This document shows positions 8,703 to 19,610 of a stretch of DNA of 64,000 bases, piece after piece. How positions within the stretch are numbered: the first letter of the stretch is position 1; every line of letters starts with the position of its first letter. Origin of the DNA: Streptomyces venezuelae (lineage in GTDB: Bacteria > Actinomycetota > Actinomycetes > Streptomycetales > Streptomycetaceae); the NCBI RefSeq assembly GCF_008642335.1, contig NZ_CP029191.1, positions 2,728,001 to 2,792,000 of the forward strand. The letters run 5' to 3'. Position numbers and translations under genes: made by a program. The notes beneath the pieces were generated by a model, which worked only from the letters and a program-made list of their open reading frames with translations, did no database searches and was not told the origin of the DNA.

Positions 8703-8716
8703 ACGGGCGGGCCCGT
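8703..8716. terminator. Short hairpin between convergent genes
   Basis: ACGGG-CGGG-CCCGT lies in the 31-base gap between the FHA stop and the methyltransferase stop. The stem is only 5-6 bp with no T-run, so activity as a bidirectional terminator is only a suggestion. Confidence 0.4.
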
Positions 8717-9676
8717 TCAGAGAGGCCAGACGTACGGCCCTTCGGGGTCGTCCAGCCAGGCCCACTCGTACGGCCCGCTCGTCGTGACACCGAAGCGCTC
8801 GCGCACCGGCCGCCCCTCGCGCTGCCACAGCGCGAGCGCTTCGTGCGGATCGAGGCTGCCCGCGGTCAGCTCCAGGAGGAAGCGGAAGAGCTCGCTCTGC
8901 AGGGCCCTGCGCGGCAGCCCTCCGATGTGGTGCTCGTACGGGGTCCTGGCGTCCCCTCCCCGCAGCGGTACGAAATAGGCGGGCGTGTGCAGGAAGCGCC
9001 CCTCGGCGTGCTCCGCGTCCCGCACGGTCAGCGCGATCAGGCCGGTGGCCAGCGGCGCCAGGATGCGGGCGCCGGGCCTGCACTGGGCGAGCCACGCCCT
9101 CGGCACCGCGCCCAGGGTGCAGGTGGCGATGATCCGGTCGTAGGGCGCCCGCTCGGGGCAGCCGGCCGCGCCGTCGCCGGTCACCACGGCGGGGCGGTAC
9201 CCGGCGGCCGCCAGATGCTGCCGGGCGGACTCGGTGATCTCCGGGTCGAGGTCGACGGTCGTCACGGAGTCGTCGCCGAGCCGGTGGGCGAGCAGCGCCG
9301 CGTTGTAGCCGGTGCCCGCGCCGATCTCCAGGACGCGGTCTCCCGGGCGTACGTCCAGTTCGGTGAGCATCTTCGCCATCAGGGACGGCTGGCTGCTGGA
9401 GGAGAGCAGGTCCCCGTCGCGCACGCGGGTCGCGAGGGGCGCGTCCGTGTAGGCGCCGCGCAGCCAGCGGGTGCGGCGCTCCTCGTCGGGGTCCTCGCCC
9501 CACAGCCGCTCGTACCCGCCGGTCACACCCACGTAGTAGTAGGGCACGAAGAGGTGCCGCGGGACGGCGGTGAACGCCGCCCGCCAGGCGGGGTCGTCCC
9601 GCCAGGCCCCGCTCGCCTCGATCTCCCGCACGAGGCCGGCCCGGACCTCGGCGAGCAGTACAGGATCGGGTTCCAT
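8717..9676 (-). CDS. Protein-L-isoaspartate O-methyltransferase family protein
   Basis: 319 residues from ATG 9676 (MEPDPVLL). A SAM-dependent methyltransferase fold: motif I is VLEIGAGTGYNAALLA, followed by VTTVDLDP for the acidic end of strand 2 and YDRIIATCTLGAVP; these are the PCMT family hallmarks, as is PRHLFVPYYY before the catalytic domain. The family methylates isoaspartyl residues in damaged proteins or, in actinomycete peptide clusters, aspartates in peptides; no peptide precursor is nearby, so repair or a generic role is more likely. The C-terminal 100 residues form an extension common in Streptomyces homologues. It faces the FHA gene and lies back to back with the globin gene. 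Confidence 0.85.
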   Translation of the reverse strand: MEPDPVLLAEVRAGLVREIEASGAWRDDPAWRAAFTAVPRHLFVPYYYVGVTGGYERLWGEDPDEERRTRWLRGAYTDAPLATRVRDGDLLSSSSQPSLMAKMLTELDVRPGDRVLEIGAGTGYNAALLAHRLGDDSVTTVDLDPEITESARQHLAAAGYRPAVVTGDGAAGCPERAPYDRIIATCTLGAVPRAWLAQCRPGARILAPLATGLIALTVRDAEHAEGRFLHTPAYFVPLRGGDARTPYEHHIGGLPRRALQSELFRFLLELTAGSLDPHEALALWQREGRPVRERFGVTTSGPYEWAWLDDPEGPYVWPL

Positions 9677-9764
9677 GGGTCCACTGTGCTGCGCCGCGGC
9701 CTCCGATGCGAGGTGACCGGCGATGGTCCTAAGCCTTCCGTACTCGGCCGCCCCGTCTGAGACC

Positions 9765-10178
9765 ATGGAACGCGTGAAAGATATCCCGCGCGGCACGCTT
9801 CAGGAGCAGACCTACTACGAGCAGGTCGGCGGCGAGGAGACCTTCCGACGCCTGGTGCACTACTTCTACCAGGGGGTCGCGGAGGACCCGCTGCTGCGGC
9901 CGATGTACCCGGAGGAGGACCTCGGGCCCGCCGAGGAGCGTCTCGCGCTCTTCCTGATGCAGTACTGGGGCGGCCCCCGTACGTACAGCGACAATCGCGG
10001 CCACCCCCGGCTGCGCATGCGGCACGCGCCGTTCACGGTGGACAGGGCCGCGCACGACGCCTGGCTGAAGCACATGCGCGATGCGGTGGACCAGCTCGAC
10101 CTCTCCGAGGAGCACGAGCGGACGCTGTGGAACTACCTGACGTACGCGGCGGCTTCCATGGTCAACTCCGAGGGCTGA
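9765..10178 (+). CDS. glbO: Group II truncated haemoglobin (GlbO/trHbO type)
   Basis: 137 residues from ATG 9765; GTG 9774 is also possible. Features: YEQVGGEETFRRLVHYFYQGV with the B10-region Tyr, DPLLRPMYPEEDLGPAEERLALFLMQYWGGP (the E-helix region), and the proximal histidine in RMRHAPF; the C-terminal WNYLTYAAASM corresponds to helices G/H with the conserved Trp. Group II globins bind oxygen and NO tightly and are linked to nitrosative or redox protection. It is single, transcribed away from the methyltransferase, with a strong hairpin just downstream. Confidence 0.93.
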   Translation: MERVKDIPRGTLQEQTYYEQVGGEETFRRLVHYFYQGVAEDPLLRPMYPEEDLGPAEERLALFLMQYWGGPRTYSDNRGHPRLRMRHAPFTVDRAAHDAWLKHMRDAVDQLDLSEEHERTLWNYLTYAAASMVNSEG

Positions 10179-10206
10179 GTCCCGTAGCACTGGACACGTA
10201 GCAGCC

Positions 10207-10250
10207 GGCTCACGGTCACGCCCGCTCTCACGCGGGCGTCACCGTGAGCC
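10207..10250. terminator. Long bidirectional hairpin containing the stop codon of the neighbouring gene
   Basis: Arms at 10207-10225 and 10232-10250 (19 bp each, one mismatch) flank a six-base loop. The stem lies between the convergent globin and the conserved gene at 10228-10914. The latter's stop codon (complement of 10228-10230) falls in the loop and its last residues are encoded by the right arm. Confidence 0.75.
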
Positions 10251-10914
10251 CCCCGATACCCGCCCTGCGCACCGCGACGGACCCGTAGGCCGTACGCAGC
10301 CGCAGCCACGGTCCCGACGACAGCAGCGTCAGCGCGTCGCCGCGCAGGAAGCCGAGGGACTGCGCGGCGTGCGCCGCCCGTACCGGCAGTTCCGTGTCGG
10401 CGACGGTCCTGGACCAGATCTCCCGGCCCACGCGGTCGAGTTCGGCGCGCACGCGCCGCTCGGCCGGCAACTCCTCGATCCGCGCCCTGAATTCGGCGAC
10501 GGCCCGCTTGACCAGGGACCGCACCGCCTCCGGAGCGGGCAGGCCCGGTTCCTGCCGCCAGCCGCCGCGCGGCGGCAGCACGCCCGCCCACGGCGGCCCG
10601 GTGACGGCCGTCGGGACGTCGGCGACGCCCGCCGTCTCCACGGACTCCGCCGATTCGCCGACGCGTTCCAGGAACTCGCCCGCGGAGACGGTGACGTCGA
10701 GCGTCGTGTCGAGCCCGTACTCGTACGGCTTGGCGAGCCGTGCCGTACGGATCACGAGCACCTCGAACGACGGCGGCCGCCCGAACACGGCGAGCGTGTC
10801 CCCGGCGGCCTGCAGCCGCACCGCGGCCGCCTTGTCGTAGTGGATCAGCCGGGCCAGGAAGGCGGCGAGGTCGGCCGCCTCCCCGGCATCGGCGAAGTGG
10901 AGCCGCGCGGTCAT
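10228..10914 (-). CDS. Conserved hypothetical protein
   Basis: 228 residues from ATG 10914, which overlaps the stop of the upstream thioesterase gene as ATGA, so the two are co-transcribed and probably translationally coupled. I do not recognise a domain. The protein is soluble, Ala/Arg/Glu-rich, with alternating strands (EVLVIRTARLAKPYEYGLDTTLDVTV) and a helical segment (VKRAVAEFRARIEELPAERRVRAELDRVGREIW), ending in a small beta region (WLRLRTAYGSVAVRRAGIGGLTV). The gene ends inside a terminator stem. No function assigned. Confidence 0.75.
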   Translation of the reverse strand: MTARLHFADAGEAADLAAFLARLIHYDKAAAVRLQAAGDTLAVFGRPPSFEVLVIRTARLAKPYEYGLDTTLDVTVSAGEFLERVGESAESVETAGVADVPTAVTGPPWAGVLPPRGGWRQEPGLPAPEAVRSLVKRAVAEFRARIEELPAERRVRAELDRVGREIWSRTVADTELPVRAAHAAQSLGFLRGDALTLLSSGPWLRLRTAYGSVAVRRAGIGGLTVTPA

Positions 10915-11360
10915 GCGGCGAGCGCCCCCGAGCCACCGTCGGGGCCACCGGCGCTGTCGTCCACGTACTCCTCCAGGAACGAGCGCTCCTCGGCCGTGAT
11001 CCGCCGCGGTCGCTGCGCCTCCAGGTCGAAGGGCACGACTACGGTAGAGGCCCGCACATACACCTGCTGCGCGTCCTTGATCTCGTACGCGATGGTCAGC
11101 GACGCCGCACCGATCTTCGTCACCCACGACTCGATGGTGACCGGCTCGTGCCGGTGCACCAACGGCCGTAGGTAATCGATCTCGTGGCGGGCCACGACCG
11201 ACCCGCCGGAGAACGACGGGGAGCCGTCACCGGGCGCGAGCCGGAACATGAAGTCGATCCGCGCCTCTTCCAGATACCGCAGGAAGACGACGTTGTTGAC
11301 GTGCCCGAAGGCGTCCATGTCCGACCAGCGGAGCGGGCATTGGTATATGTGTCGGGCCAC
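10911..11360 (-). CDS. Acyl-CoA thioesterase, 4HBT (hotdog) family
   Basis: 149 residues from GTG 11360. The N-terminal YQCPLRWSDMDAFGHVNNVVFLRYLEEARIDFM is the 4-hydroxybenzoyl-CoA thioesterase signature, with the catalytic Asp/His in DMDAFGHVN. The rest is a single hotdog domain with strands EIDYLRPLV, PVTIESWVTKIGAASLTIAYEI and VYVRASTVVVPFD. It hydrolyses an acyl-CoA of unknown chain. It starts 7 bases after the ettA stop and overlaps the downstream gene, forming an ettA-thioesterase-hypothetical operon. Confidence 0.88.
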   Translation of the reverse strand: MARHIYQCPLRWSDMDAFGHVNNVVFLRYLEEARIDFMFRLAPGDGSPSFSGGSVVARHEIDYLRPLVHRHEPVTIESWVTKIGAASLTIAYEIKDAQQVYVRASTVVVPFDLEAQRPRRITAEERSFLEEYVDDSAGGPDGGSGALAA

Positions 11361-11367
11361 GGTCGCC

Positions 11368-13032
<1,665 letters not shown>

Positions 13033-13184
13033 GAGAAACCGTCCGGCAATCAGTGAGTGGGCAGATACACCCCATCTTGCCGTACGGCCAGCCCCCGGCG
13101 AAAACCGGATGGTGGGCCGCCGGTTCTTCTCCTCGCGCGCGGTAGCCGTACGACTACCGCGCGCCCTCCTCTGTCGACGGCCGC

Positions 13185-14639
13185 CTACTCCTCGGTGGAG
13201 GTCTCCGCCGGGACGTCCTTCTTGCGGAGGAAGAACACCACCGCGCCGCCGACCACGACGAACGCCACCGCGATGCCGACGATCAGCGGGGTGTTGCCGC
13301 TGCTGCCGGTCTCGGCCAGGTCACCGCCGCCGACGCTGCCGCCCGCCGACGCGGGGCTCGGCTGGGAGGCGGGCTGCGCCTTGCTCGTTATCGTGTCGCC
13401 CGCGGTGCGGCAGTCGAGCACGCCCTTGAACCGCTTCTCGAAGCCGCTCGGCCCATTGATCGTGAAGTCGTAGGGCTGGTCCTCCTGCAGCGGGATCGTC
13501 ACGGTCTGTGACGTGCCCGCCTCGATGGTGTACTTGAAGCCCATCAGACGGAAGGTGAAGGGCTTGTCGCCCTCGTTGGCCGCGGTGATGTCCACACCGC
13601 TCTTGGCGCAGTTCTTCTCGGCCGACAGCGCGGGCAGCGCACCTTCGGCCGCCCAGTTCGCGGTCGCCGCGGCCGACACGGTCGACTCGCTGGAGCCGGC
13701 GAGGATCTGCGTCTGGCTCCTGGTCTCGGACGCGAACGCCCGCCCGACCGGGACGGTGGTCGACGTCTGCACGGACAGTGCGGCGGCGCCGTCGGGTGCG
13801 TCCTTCGGCACGTCGAAGTAGAGGCGGCTGCCGTCGCGCGCGGACTTCACCGGCTTGCCGTTCCTGCCGACGACCTTCACGCCGCTCGCCTCGGAGTCCG
13901 CGGGCGGCGTGACCGTCACCGAGTCGGCGTCGGTCTGCACGGTGACCGGTCCGAGCTTCTCCCCCGCGCGTCCCGACACGGCCGGCGGGTCCAGCGTCAG
14001 GGATGCCTTGGGCTCGGCGCTGTTCCGAGCGCTCTTGTACAGATAGTCGGCGAGCTTCTCGGCCTGCGGATCGACGGCGTCGACCTTCGCGCCGTCGGAG
14101 TACCGCCAGATCGCCACCTGGGTGCCGGCCGCGGCGCTCTGCGCGGTGAGGGAGCGCGCCCCCGCCTTGCGGGCCAGCGCGGCGAGGTCGTTCACCTGCG
14201 GATACGAGTGCTGGAGGATCCAGCGGATCTTGCCCGCGTCACGGTTCCCGTTCAGCGAGGTGCCGCTCCAGGGGGTCTCCTGGTACTTGGCGTCCTTCTG
14301 CGTGGGGTTCAGGATGTCGATGCAGTACGTCTGCAGGGTGCCGCCGCCCTCGACGGACATCTCGAAGAGTCCCGCGGGCACCTGCTGCGCAGTGCCGTTG
14401 TCACGGATGACGGCCTGATCGAACGTCTGCAGCCCACCCAGTGTCGCGACGGCTCCGCCCCCGTGCGCCGGCGCCTCCTCCGCCGCGGCCGCGCCCGCGA
14501 AGGTCACCCCGCCCGCCAGGGCCAGACCCGCCGCCGCGGTCACCGCGGCGAGCCGGGCGGCGCCCCGGCCGGGTCCGCTCCCGCCGCGCCCGCGACTTCG
14601 GCCCCGGCCTCGGCTACGTATGGACAACGCAGAAAACAC
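13185..14639 (-). CDS. LAETG-anchored Cys-Gln thioester surface protein (TQXA domain)
   Basis: 484 residues from GTG 14639, chosen because GGAGGGG stands 7 bases upstream. An Arg-rich N-terminus precedes a signal peptide (about 28-52, cleavage near AAAAEEA). The thioester domain shows TYCID (Cys106) and GTQVAIWRY (Gln174), the pair expected to form an internal Cys-Gln thioester. Beta-sandwich repeats follow, then a Pro/Ser/Gly spacer, LAETG at 441-445, a membrane helix and an RKK tail, a sortase substrate of the class E LAxTG type seen in Streptomyces. Such domains can bond covalently to surfaces or host molecules; in a soil mycelium the partner is unknown. The gene stands alone with a 324-base upstream region. 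Confidence 0.9.
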   Translation of the reverse strand: MFSALSIRSRGRGRSRGRGGSGPGRGAARLAAVTAAAGLALAGGVTFAGAAAAEEAPAHGGGAVATLGGLQTFDQAVIRDNGTAQQVPAGLFEMSVEGGGTLQTYCIDILNPTQKDAKYQETPWSGTSLNGNRDAGKIRWILQHSYPQVNDLAALARKAGARSLTAQSAAAGTQVAIWRYSDGAKVDAVDPQAEKLADYLYKSARNSAEPKASLTLDPPAVSGRAGEKLGPVTVQTDADSVTVTPPADSEASGVKVVGRNGKPVKSARDGSRLYFDVPKDAPDGAAALSVQTSTTVPVGRAFASETRSQTQILAGSSESTVSAAATANWAAEGALPALSAEKNCAKSGVDITAANEGDKPFTFRLMGFKYTIEAGTSQTVTIPLQEDQPYDFTINGPSGFEKRFKGVLDCRTAGDTITSKAQPASQPSPASAGGSVGGGDLAETGSSGNTPLIVGIAVAFVVVGGAVVFFLRKKDVPAETSTEE

Positions 14640-14963
14640 TGAATTCCCCTCCGGGCGGGACCCGTTCACGACGTTGGGGGGTGGTCCCGCCAGCAGATTG
14701 AAAGGGGCAGGTTCACCGGTCACCCGCGTGACCTCACCTGCCGACTGCCCCGTGAGCTACGTCCGGCATCCTAAGGAAACGCCGCAGCACGAGTCCCACG
14801 CAGATCACCGGACGGCGGATCCGACTCGGAATCGTTATCCCCAACAACCGCTCCGAGCTGGGCTTATCGACAAATCAATGGTGCCCATTCACCGATATGC
14901 GGCACTTCGGCCGTCCCCGCGGGGCGGGTCCGCTTCCCCCGACACCGACCGCCTGACGCCGCG
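14640..14963. other. Intergenic region upstream of the surface-protein gene
   Basis: 324 bases without a gene. Its left part holds the RBS of the surface-protein gene and, at 14708-14740, a dyad with inner arms GGTCAC (14718-14723) and GTGACC (14728-14733) and outer arms CAGGT/ACCTG. It sits about 70-100 bases upstream of the start, where an operator is plausible. The remainder, towards the ssb stop, shows no clear promoter to my eye. Confidence 0.5.
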
Positions 14964-15455
14964 TCACCCCACGGGCTCCGGCTTCTTCTCCCAGAGCGCG
15001 GAGACATCCTCGCCCAGCCCCTGACTCTGGCTCTGGCTCTGCCCCTTCTCCTGTGCCTGCTCCCGCCCCTGCGCCGGGTCCGTCAGCGCCGGATTGCCCC
15101 TGCCGACCCTTCTGAACGCCGCCGTACCGCGCGACAGATCGTGCCCGATGGCCACCGCCTCGATGTCCGCCGACGTCCAGTGCTGGCCGCCCCGCTCCTC
15201 GTCGCGCACCTTCAACCTGCCCTGCACGATGACCGGTTCGCCCACCGACACCGACCCCTGCACGTTCGTGCCGAGCGCTCGCCACGCCCAGACCGTGAAG
15301 AAATTGGTGTGCCCGTCGGTCCATGTGCTCTTCGCCCCGTCGTAGTACCGCGCCGTCACCGCGAGCCGGAACCGCGCCACCGGCCCCGACGGCAGCTCCC
15401 GGTACACCGGCGTCGTCGCCACATTGCCCACGACCGTCACCAAGGTCTCGTTCAT
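14964..15455 (-). CDS. ssbB: Single-stranded DNA-binding protein, SsbB-type paralogue
   Basis: 163 residues from ATG 15455. An OB-fold SSB domain: MNETLVTVVGNVATTPVYRE, ARFRLAVTARYYD, WTDGHTNFFTVWAWRALGTNV and GEPVIVQGRLKVRDEE. The C-terminus (QSQSQSQGLGEDVSALWEKKPEPVG) lacks the acidic DDDIPF-type tip that recruits partner proteins, which separates it from the housekeeping SsbA. In Streptomyces the second SSB is linked to chromosome segregation during sporulation. It lies downstream of dynB on the same strand, after about 150 bases. Confidence 0.88.
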   Translation of the reverse strand: MNETLVTVVGNVATTPVYRELPSGPVARFRLAVTARYYDGAKSTWTDGHTNFFTVWAWRALGTNVQGSVSVGEPVIVQGRLKVRDEERGGQHWTSADIEAVAIGHDLSRGTAAFRRVGRGNPALTDPAQGREQAQEKGQSQSQSQGLGEDVSALWEKKPEPVG

Positions 15456-15487
15456 CGCCGAACCCCCCTGTCCCACGTCACGCTTCG

Positions 15488-15517
15488 AGTCTCTGTCTCT
15501 GCGTCTGTCTCTGTCTC
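15488..15517. repeat. CTCTGT-type 6-bp microsatellite upstream of ssbB
   Basis: Five or so imperfect copies of CTCTGT/GTCTCT about 35-60 bases before the ssbB start; on the transcribed (minus) strand this is a purine-rich GAGACA stretch. Confidence 0.7.
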
Positions 15518-15607
15518 GTGCAGCCCAGCGGCTGTGAACCCAGATTGCACCGGTCGGGCCGATCCCGCTGAGCCCTGTGGACCGCCCCCAGGTTGTGGAA
15601 AACTCCG

Positions 15608-17569
15608 TCACCCGATCGGGGAACGGGCGGCCTGCGACAGCTCCCCCGACACCCGCACGTACTGCTCCCTGACCTCCCGGTAACGCAGCAGCTCCGCCGC
15701 CACCGGATCGAGGACCCGCGCCCGGCCGCACCCGGCCGCCGCCTCCCGCAGCCGCCGTTCCGCGTCGTTCCCGTACCTGCGCGCGGGCCCCCGCGCAGCG
15801 ATCCGGCTCGTCCACTCCACGCACGGGCCGCCCACGATGCCCGCCAGCATCAGCAGCACCGGCACGCCCAGGTTCGGCGTGGCGAGCCCGACGATCTGGC
15901 CCACCAGCCAGATTCCGCCCACGACTTGCAGCAGCGTCATCGCCGCCTGCGCCAGAACCGCCACCGGCCACCAGCCGGGGCGCGGCGGCCGTCCGACCGG
16001 TACCCCCACCGTCACCGCCAGCTCGTCGAGCGCCTCGGGAAGCCCCTCGGCACCGCGCACCGCGGCCTCCCGTACGGCCTGTCCCCAGGGCAGGGGCAGC
16101 CCCCTCGCCGCCTCGTCGGCCACCGTGCGCACGGCATGCTCCACCCGCTGGCGCGCCGTCGCCTCCTCGTCCACGGGCGGCAGGGCGACCGGCGTCAGCA
16201 CACCCTGCGAGAAGCGCCGTGCCTCGTACCAGCGCCACAGCCTGAACCACGGATCCCCGCACGCCTTGCCCGCGTGCCTGCGCCAGGCCCGCTCCGCGGC
16301 GTCTCCGGCGGCCGCCGCGCCCACGGCGTCCGCGAGCCGGTCCGCGAACTCCTCGCGGGCCTCCTCGCTGAGCCCGATCCGCCCGCGATTGCGGCCGGAG
16401 TGCGCCCCGGCGACGTACACCGGACGCAGGCGTTCCGCGGCGGCGTCCACGTCCGCGGAGATACGGCGGGCGGCGGCGCCCCTCTCCTGCGTGAACTGCC
16501 CCAACACCTCCCGCAGTTCACCGACGCCCTCGCCCGTCAGCGCGGAGATCGCGAGCACCGTGGCGCCCGGCTCCCCGTGCTCGCCGAGTGCGACACCGTC
16601 GTCGTCGAGGAGGCGCCGCAGATCGTCGAGGACCTGGTCGGCGGCGTCGCCGGGCAGCCGGTCGATCTGGTTGAGCACCACGAAGGTGACTTCGGCGTGG
16701 CCTGCCATGGGGCGCAGATAGCGTTCATGGAGCATCGCGTCGGCGTACTTCTCCGGGTCGACGACCCAGATGACGGCGTCGACGAGGGCCAGGATGCGGT
16801 CGACGTGCTCGCGGTGCTCGCCGACCGCCGAGTCGTGGTCGGGCAGATCGATGAGGACGAGCCCTTGGAGTTCGTCGGCGCCGGGCCCTTGGAGCGGGCG
16901 GCGGCGCAGGCGGCCGGGGATCCCGAGCCGGTCGAGCAGGCCCGCCGCGCCGTCCGTCCAGCTGCATCCGATGGGCGCGGCGGTGGTCGGCCTGCGCACG
17001 CCGGTCTCCGAGATCATCACTCCGGCGAGTGAGTTGAAGAGCGTCGACTTGCCGCTGCCGGTGGCCCCGGCGATGGCGACGACGGTGTGCCGTTCGGAGA
17101 GCCTGCGCCGGGCCGCGGCCTCGTCCAGGACACGTCCGGCCTCGGCGAGCGTGCCGCTGTCGAGGCGGGTGCGGGAGAGCCCGACGAGCTCGCGCAGGGC
17201 GTCGAGGCGGATGCGGAGGGGGTTTTCGTAGGAGGGGGTGGGCCCGGTGAAGGGGGCGGGGGCCGGGGCGTACGCGCGGGCTCCTGTGCTGATGCCCGTG
17301 TCACGGCCGCCGGGGGGACGTTGCGCGTCTTCGACGCGGCGGGCGATGAGGCCGTCGTCCCAGGGGCGGCCGGGGCGGGTGTCGGTACGTTCGTCGCGTC
17401 GCTCTGGGCGCTCTGGGCGCTCGGGGGTGGCGTCGGCGTCGGAAGCGCTACGGCTCCGGTCCCGGCCATGGCCCCCATCGCGCGCCCCGTCGGCGGGGTC
17501 GACGGGGTCTGCGGGATCTGCGGGATCGGTGGGGTCGGCGTGATCAGTGACGGCGGTCACCGCGGTCAC
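15608..17569 (-). CDS. dynB: Dynamin-like GTPase DynB (membrane-anchored)
   Basis: 653 residues from GTG 17569, overlapping the dynA stop as GTGA. The N-terminal 120 residues are disordered and include [18 protein letters not shown] and [10 protein letters not shown]. GTPase motifs: G1 GATGSGKST (168-176), switch I Thr in [11 protein letters not shown]3 LIDLPDHD, G4 NQID. Helical region follows, then two membrane helices at about 528-580 ([21 protein letters not shown] and [13 protein letters not shown]), then a basic helical tail. A two-gene dynamin-like operon with the second product membrane-anchored matches the Streptomyces DynA/DynB pair that stabilises FtsZ rings during sporulation septation. 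Identity rests on architecture and gene order. Confidence 0.8.
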   Translation of the reverse strand: MTAVTAVTDHADPTDPADPADPVDPADGARDGGHGRDRSRSASDADATPERPERPERRDERTDTRPGRPWDDGLIARRVEDAQRPPGGRDTGISTGARAYAPAPAPFTGPTPSYENPLRIRLDALRELVGLSRTRLDSGTLAEAGRVLDEAAARRRLSERHTVVAIAGATGSGKSTLFNSLAGVMISETGVRRPTTAAPIGCSWTDGAAGLLDRLGIPGRLRRRPLQGPGADELQGLVLIDLPDHDSAVGEHREHVDRILALVDAVIWVVDPEKYADAMLHERYLRPMAGHAEVTFVVLNQIDRLPGDAADQVLDDLRRLLDDDGVALGEHGEPGATVLAISALTGEGVGELREVLGQFTQERGAAARRISADVDAAAERLRPVYVAGAHSGRNRGRIGLSEEAREEFADRLADAVGAAAAGDAAERAWRRHAGKACGDPWFRLWRWYEARRFSQGVLTPVALPPVDEEATARQRVEHAVRTVADEAARGLPLPWGQAVREAAVRGAEGLPEALDELAVTVGVPVGRPPRPGWWPVAVLAQAAMTLLQVVGGIWLVGQIVGLATPNLGVPVLLMLAGIVGGPCVEWTSRIAARGPARRYGNDAERRLREAAAGCGRARVLDPVAAELLRYREVREQYVRVSGELSQAARSPIG

Positions 17570-19260
17570 CTCTCCTTCTGCAGTACGGACAGGGCGGCGA
17601 TCAGCTCGGCCTGGGGTTCGGGATGCACTTCGAGGGCGTCCAAGGGGGCGAGTCTGCGCTCCCGCTCGGCGTTGAGGACCTTCTCCAGGTAGTCGGTCAG
17701 CAGGCGTCCGCCCCGGTCACGGAGGCGGACGGCGGCCTGGGCGCCGATCCGCTCGGCGAGGACCTCCCCGGCCGCACGGGCCCGGCGCCCGCCGAGCAGC
17801 GTCGTGGCGAGCAGCGCGGCGACGACCTCGGGGTCGGGGAGGGCGTTCTTGTCGACCCGTTCGAGGCAGCGCACCTCGTCCTCCGCGTACTCCTCCAGTT
17901 CGCGCCGCCACCTGCGTACGGCCATCCCGATGCGGTGCTCGGCGGTCTCGATGTCCGGGTCGCGGCCTGCCAGCGTCGGGGCGCCGGCGGCGGGTTCGCG
18001 CCGCCAGGCCTCGTCGATGCGCTCGTCGGCGGCGGTGACGGCGCACAGCAGGAGGGCTTCCAGGCTCTCGGCGATGGCGTCGAGCAGTTCACCGGCGCCG
18101 CAGTCGAGGGGGTAGCTGCGCCAGCGCTTCAGGGCGCCGCCGGCCAGCACCCCGCCGGCCCGCAAACGCCTCCCCACGCGCGCGTGCTCGTTCTCGTACG
18201 CCTCGTCGACGGCGGAGGTGAGCCGTAGCGCGGCGGCGTACTGGGCGGCGACGGCGCTCGCGAGCTCCGGCATGCGCGAGTCGAGGGAGCGGAGGACTCC
18301 CAGGGCGGTGCGGGCGACGGCCTGGGAGCGGACGGCGGGTTCCTGTGCGTGGTGGGTGAGCCAGGCGCGCAGGGGCGCGACGGCGGTGGCGGGGAGCAGT
18401 CCGCCGCCGCCCGCGGACTCGGGCAGTTCGGGCACGGTGAAGCGCGGTACGTCGCCGAGGCCGGCCTTGGCGAGCAGTGCGCCGTACTGGCGTGAGACCT
18501 CGGTCACCACCTGGTGCGGCACGCGGTCGAGGACCGTGACGAGGGTGGCGTCGTGTTCCTTGGCGGTGCGCAGGAGGTGCCAGGGGACGGCGTCGGCGTA
18601 CCGCGACGCGGTGGTGACCATCACCCATACGTCGGCGGCGGAGATGAGTTCGGCGGCCAGGACGCGGTTGTCGGCGACGAGGGAGTCGATGTCGGGTGCG
18701 TCCAGGAGGGCGAGTCCGCGCGGGAGGCTGTGCGCGGTCTCGATACGCAGCGCGCGCTCCGCCTCACCGACGCCACCCGCCACGTCCCCGCCGCCGTCGT
18801 CGTCCTGCTCCCCGTCGCCGCCCTCCTCCCCCGGGTCCTGCCGGGGCACCCATACGCGCGTGAGGTCGGGCAGGATCCGCATCCCGGAGAACCAGTGGTG
18901 GTCGTCCGGATGGCAGACGAGCACCGGCGTGCGGGTGGTGGGCCGCAGCACGCCTGCCTCGCTGACCTGTCGTCCCACGAGGGAGTTCACGAGGGTGGAC
19001 TTGCCGGTGCCGGTGGATCCGCCGACGACGGCGAGAAGAGGCGCTTCGGGGGCCTTGAGCCGGGGCACGAGATAGTCATCGAGCTGTGCCAGCAGCTCGT
19101 CCCGGTTGGCACGCGCGCGTGGCGCCCCTGGCAGGGGGAGCGGAAAGCGTGCGGCGGCGACACGCTCGCGCAGGGCGGAGAGTGCGTCAAGCAACTGAGG
19201 CCGTACGTCCAAGGTCACCACATGCGAAGAATGCCCAATTTTGGCGTCTTTCTGAAGCAT
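17566..19260 (-). CDS. dynA: Dynamin-like GTPase DynA
   Basis: About 564 residues from ATG 19260; GTG 19221 ([14 protein letters not shown]) is a credible shorter start. GTPase motifs: G1 [10 protein letters not shown] (about 80-89), switch Thr in [11 protein letters not shown]3 LLDAPDID, and TVLDRVP in the G4 position, where the usual N/TKxD is degenerate. The domain contains an acidic insertion ([16 protein letters not shown]). The rest is helical with many Arg/Glu heptads and no membrane helix. It is the first gene of the dynA-dynB operon; partner DynB supplies the membrane anchor. Established role of the pair: late division in sporulating hyphae. Confidence 0.8.
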   Translation of the reverse strand: MLQKDAKIGHSSHVVTLDVRPQLLDALSALRERVAAARFPLPLPGAPRARANRDELLAQLDDYLVPRLKAPEAPLLAVVGGSTGTGKSTLVNSLVGRQVSEAGVLRPTTRTPVLVCHPDDHHWFSGMRILPDLTRVWVPRQDPGEEGGDGEQDDDGGGDVAGGVGEAERALRIETAHSLPRGLALLDAPDIDSLVADNRVLAAELISAADVWVMVTTASRYADAVPWHLLRTAKEHDATLVTVLDRVPHQVVTEVSRQYGALLAKAGLGDVPRFTVPELPESAGGGGLLPATAVAPLRAWLTHHAQEPAVRSQAVARTALGVLRSLDSRMPELASAVAAQYAAALRLTSAVDEAYENEHARVGRRLRAGGVLAGGALKRWRSYPLDCGAGELLDAIAESLEALLLCAVTAADERIDEAWRREPAAGAPTLAGRDPDIETAEHRIGMAVRRWRRELEEYAEDEVRCLERVDKNALPDPEVVAALLATTLLGGRRARAAGEVLAERIGAQAAVRLRDRGGRLLTDYLEKVLNAERERRLAPLDALEVHPEPQAELIAALSVLQKER

Positions 19261-19530
19261 ATGGGCGCCTCTGCGCGCCGATCGGACGCAGGTGAGGGAA
19301 GGGGCGACCGGGGCGCAGGCATAACGAGTGCACAACACCCGGGGCGTGAGACGCCAAAAGCGATGCGAGATTCGTACCTGCCTGCGATTATCAGGATCGC
19401 TTCACCGAACCTCCACATCACGGCGCGGAGGCGAAGCACCAGGGACAGGGACCCGGGAGCCCTATCCTTGTCCCCGGCAAGGTCACGGATCACCCCCAAC
19501 ATCCGGCCCCGTGCCACCCGGCCACACCCG

Positions 19531-19603
19531 GCCCCCGTAGCTCAGTGGATAGAGCAGGCGCCTTCTAAGCGCTTGGCCGCAGGTTCGAGTCCTGCCGGGG
19601 GCG
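19531..19603 (+). tRNA. tRNA-Arg (anticodon TCT)
   Basis: A 73-base cloverleaf: acceptor stem GCCCCCG (19531-19537) pairs with CGGGGGC (19596-19602), discriminator G. The anticodon loop CTTCTAA at 19562-19568 gives TCT between arms GGCGC and GCGCT; the T arm is GCAGG-TTCGAGT-CCTGC. CCA is not encoded. It reads the rare AGA codon. A terminator follows directly. Confidence 0.95.
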
Positions 19604-19610
19604 CCTCTCC

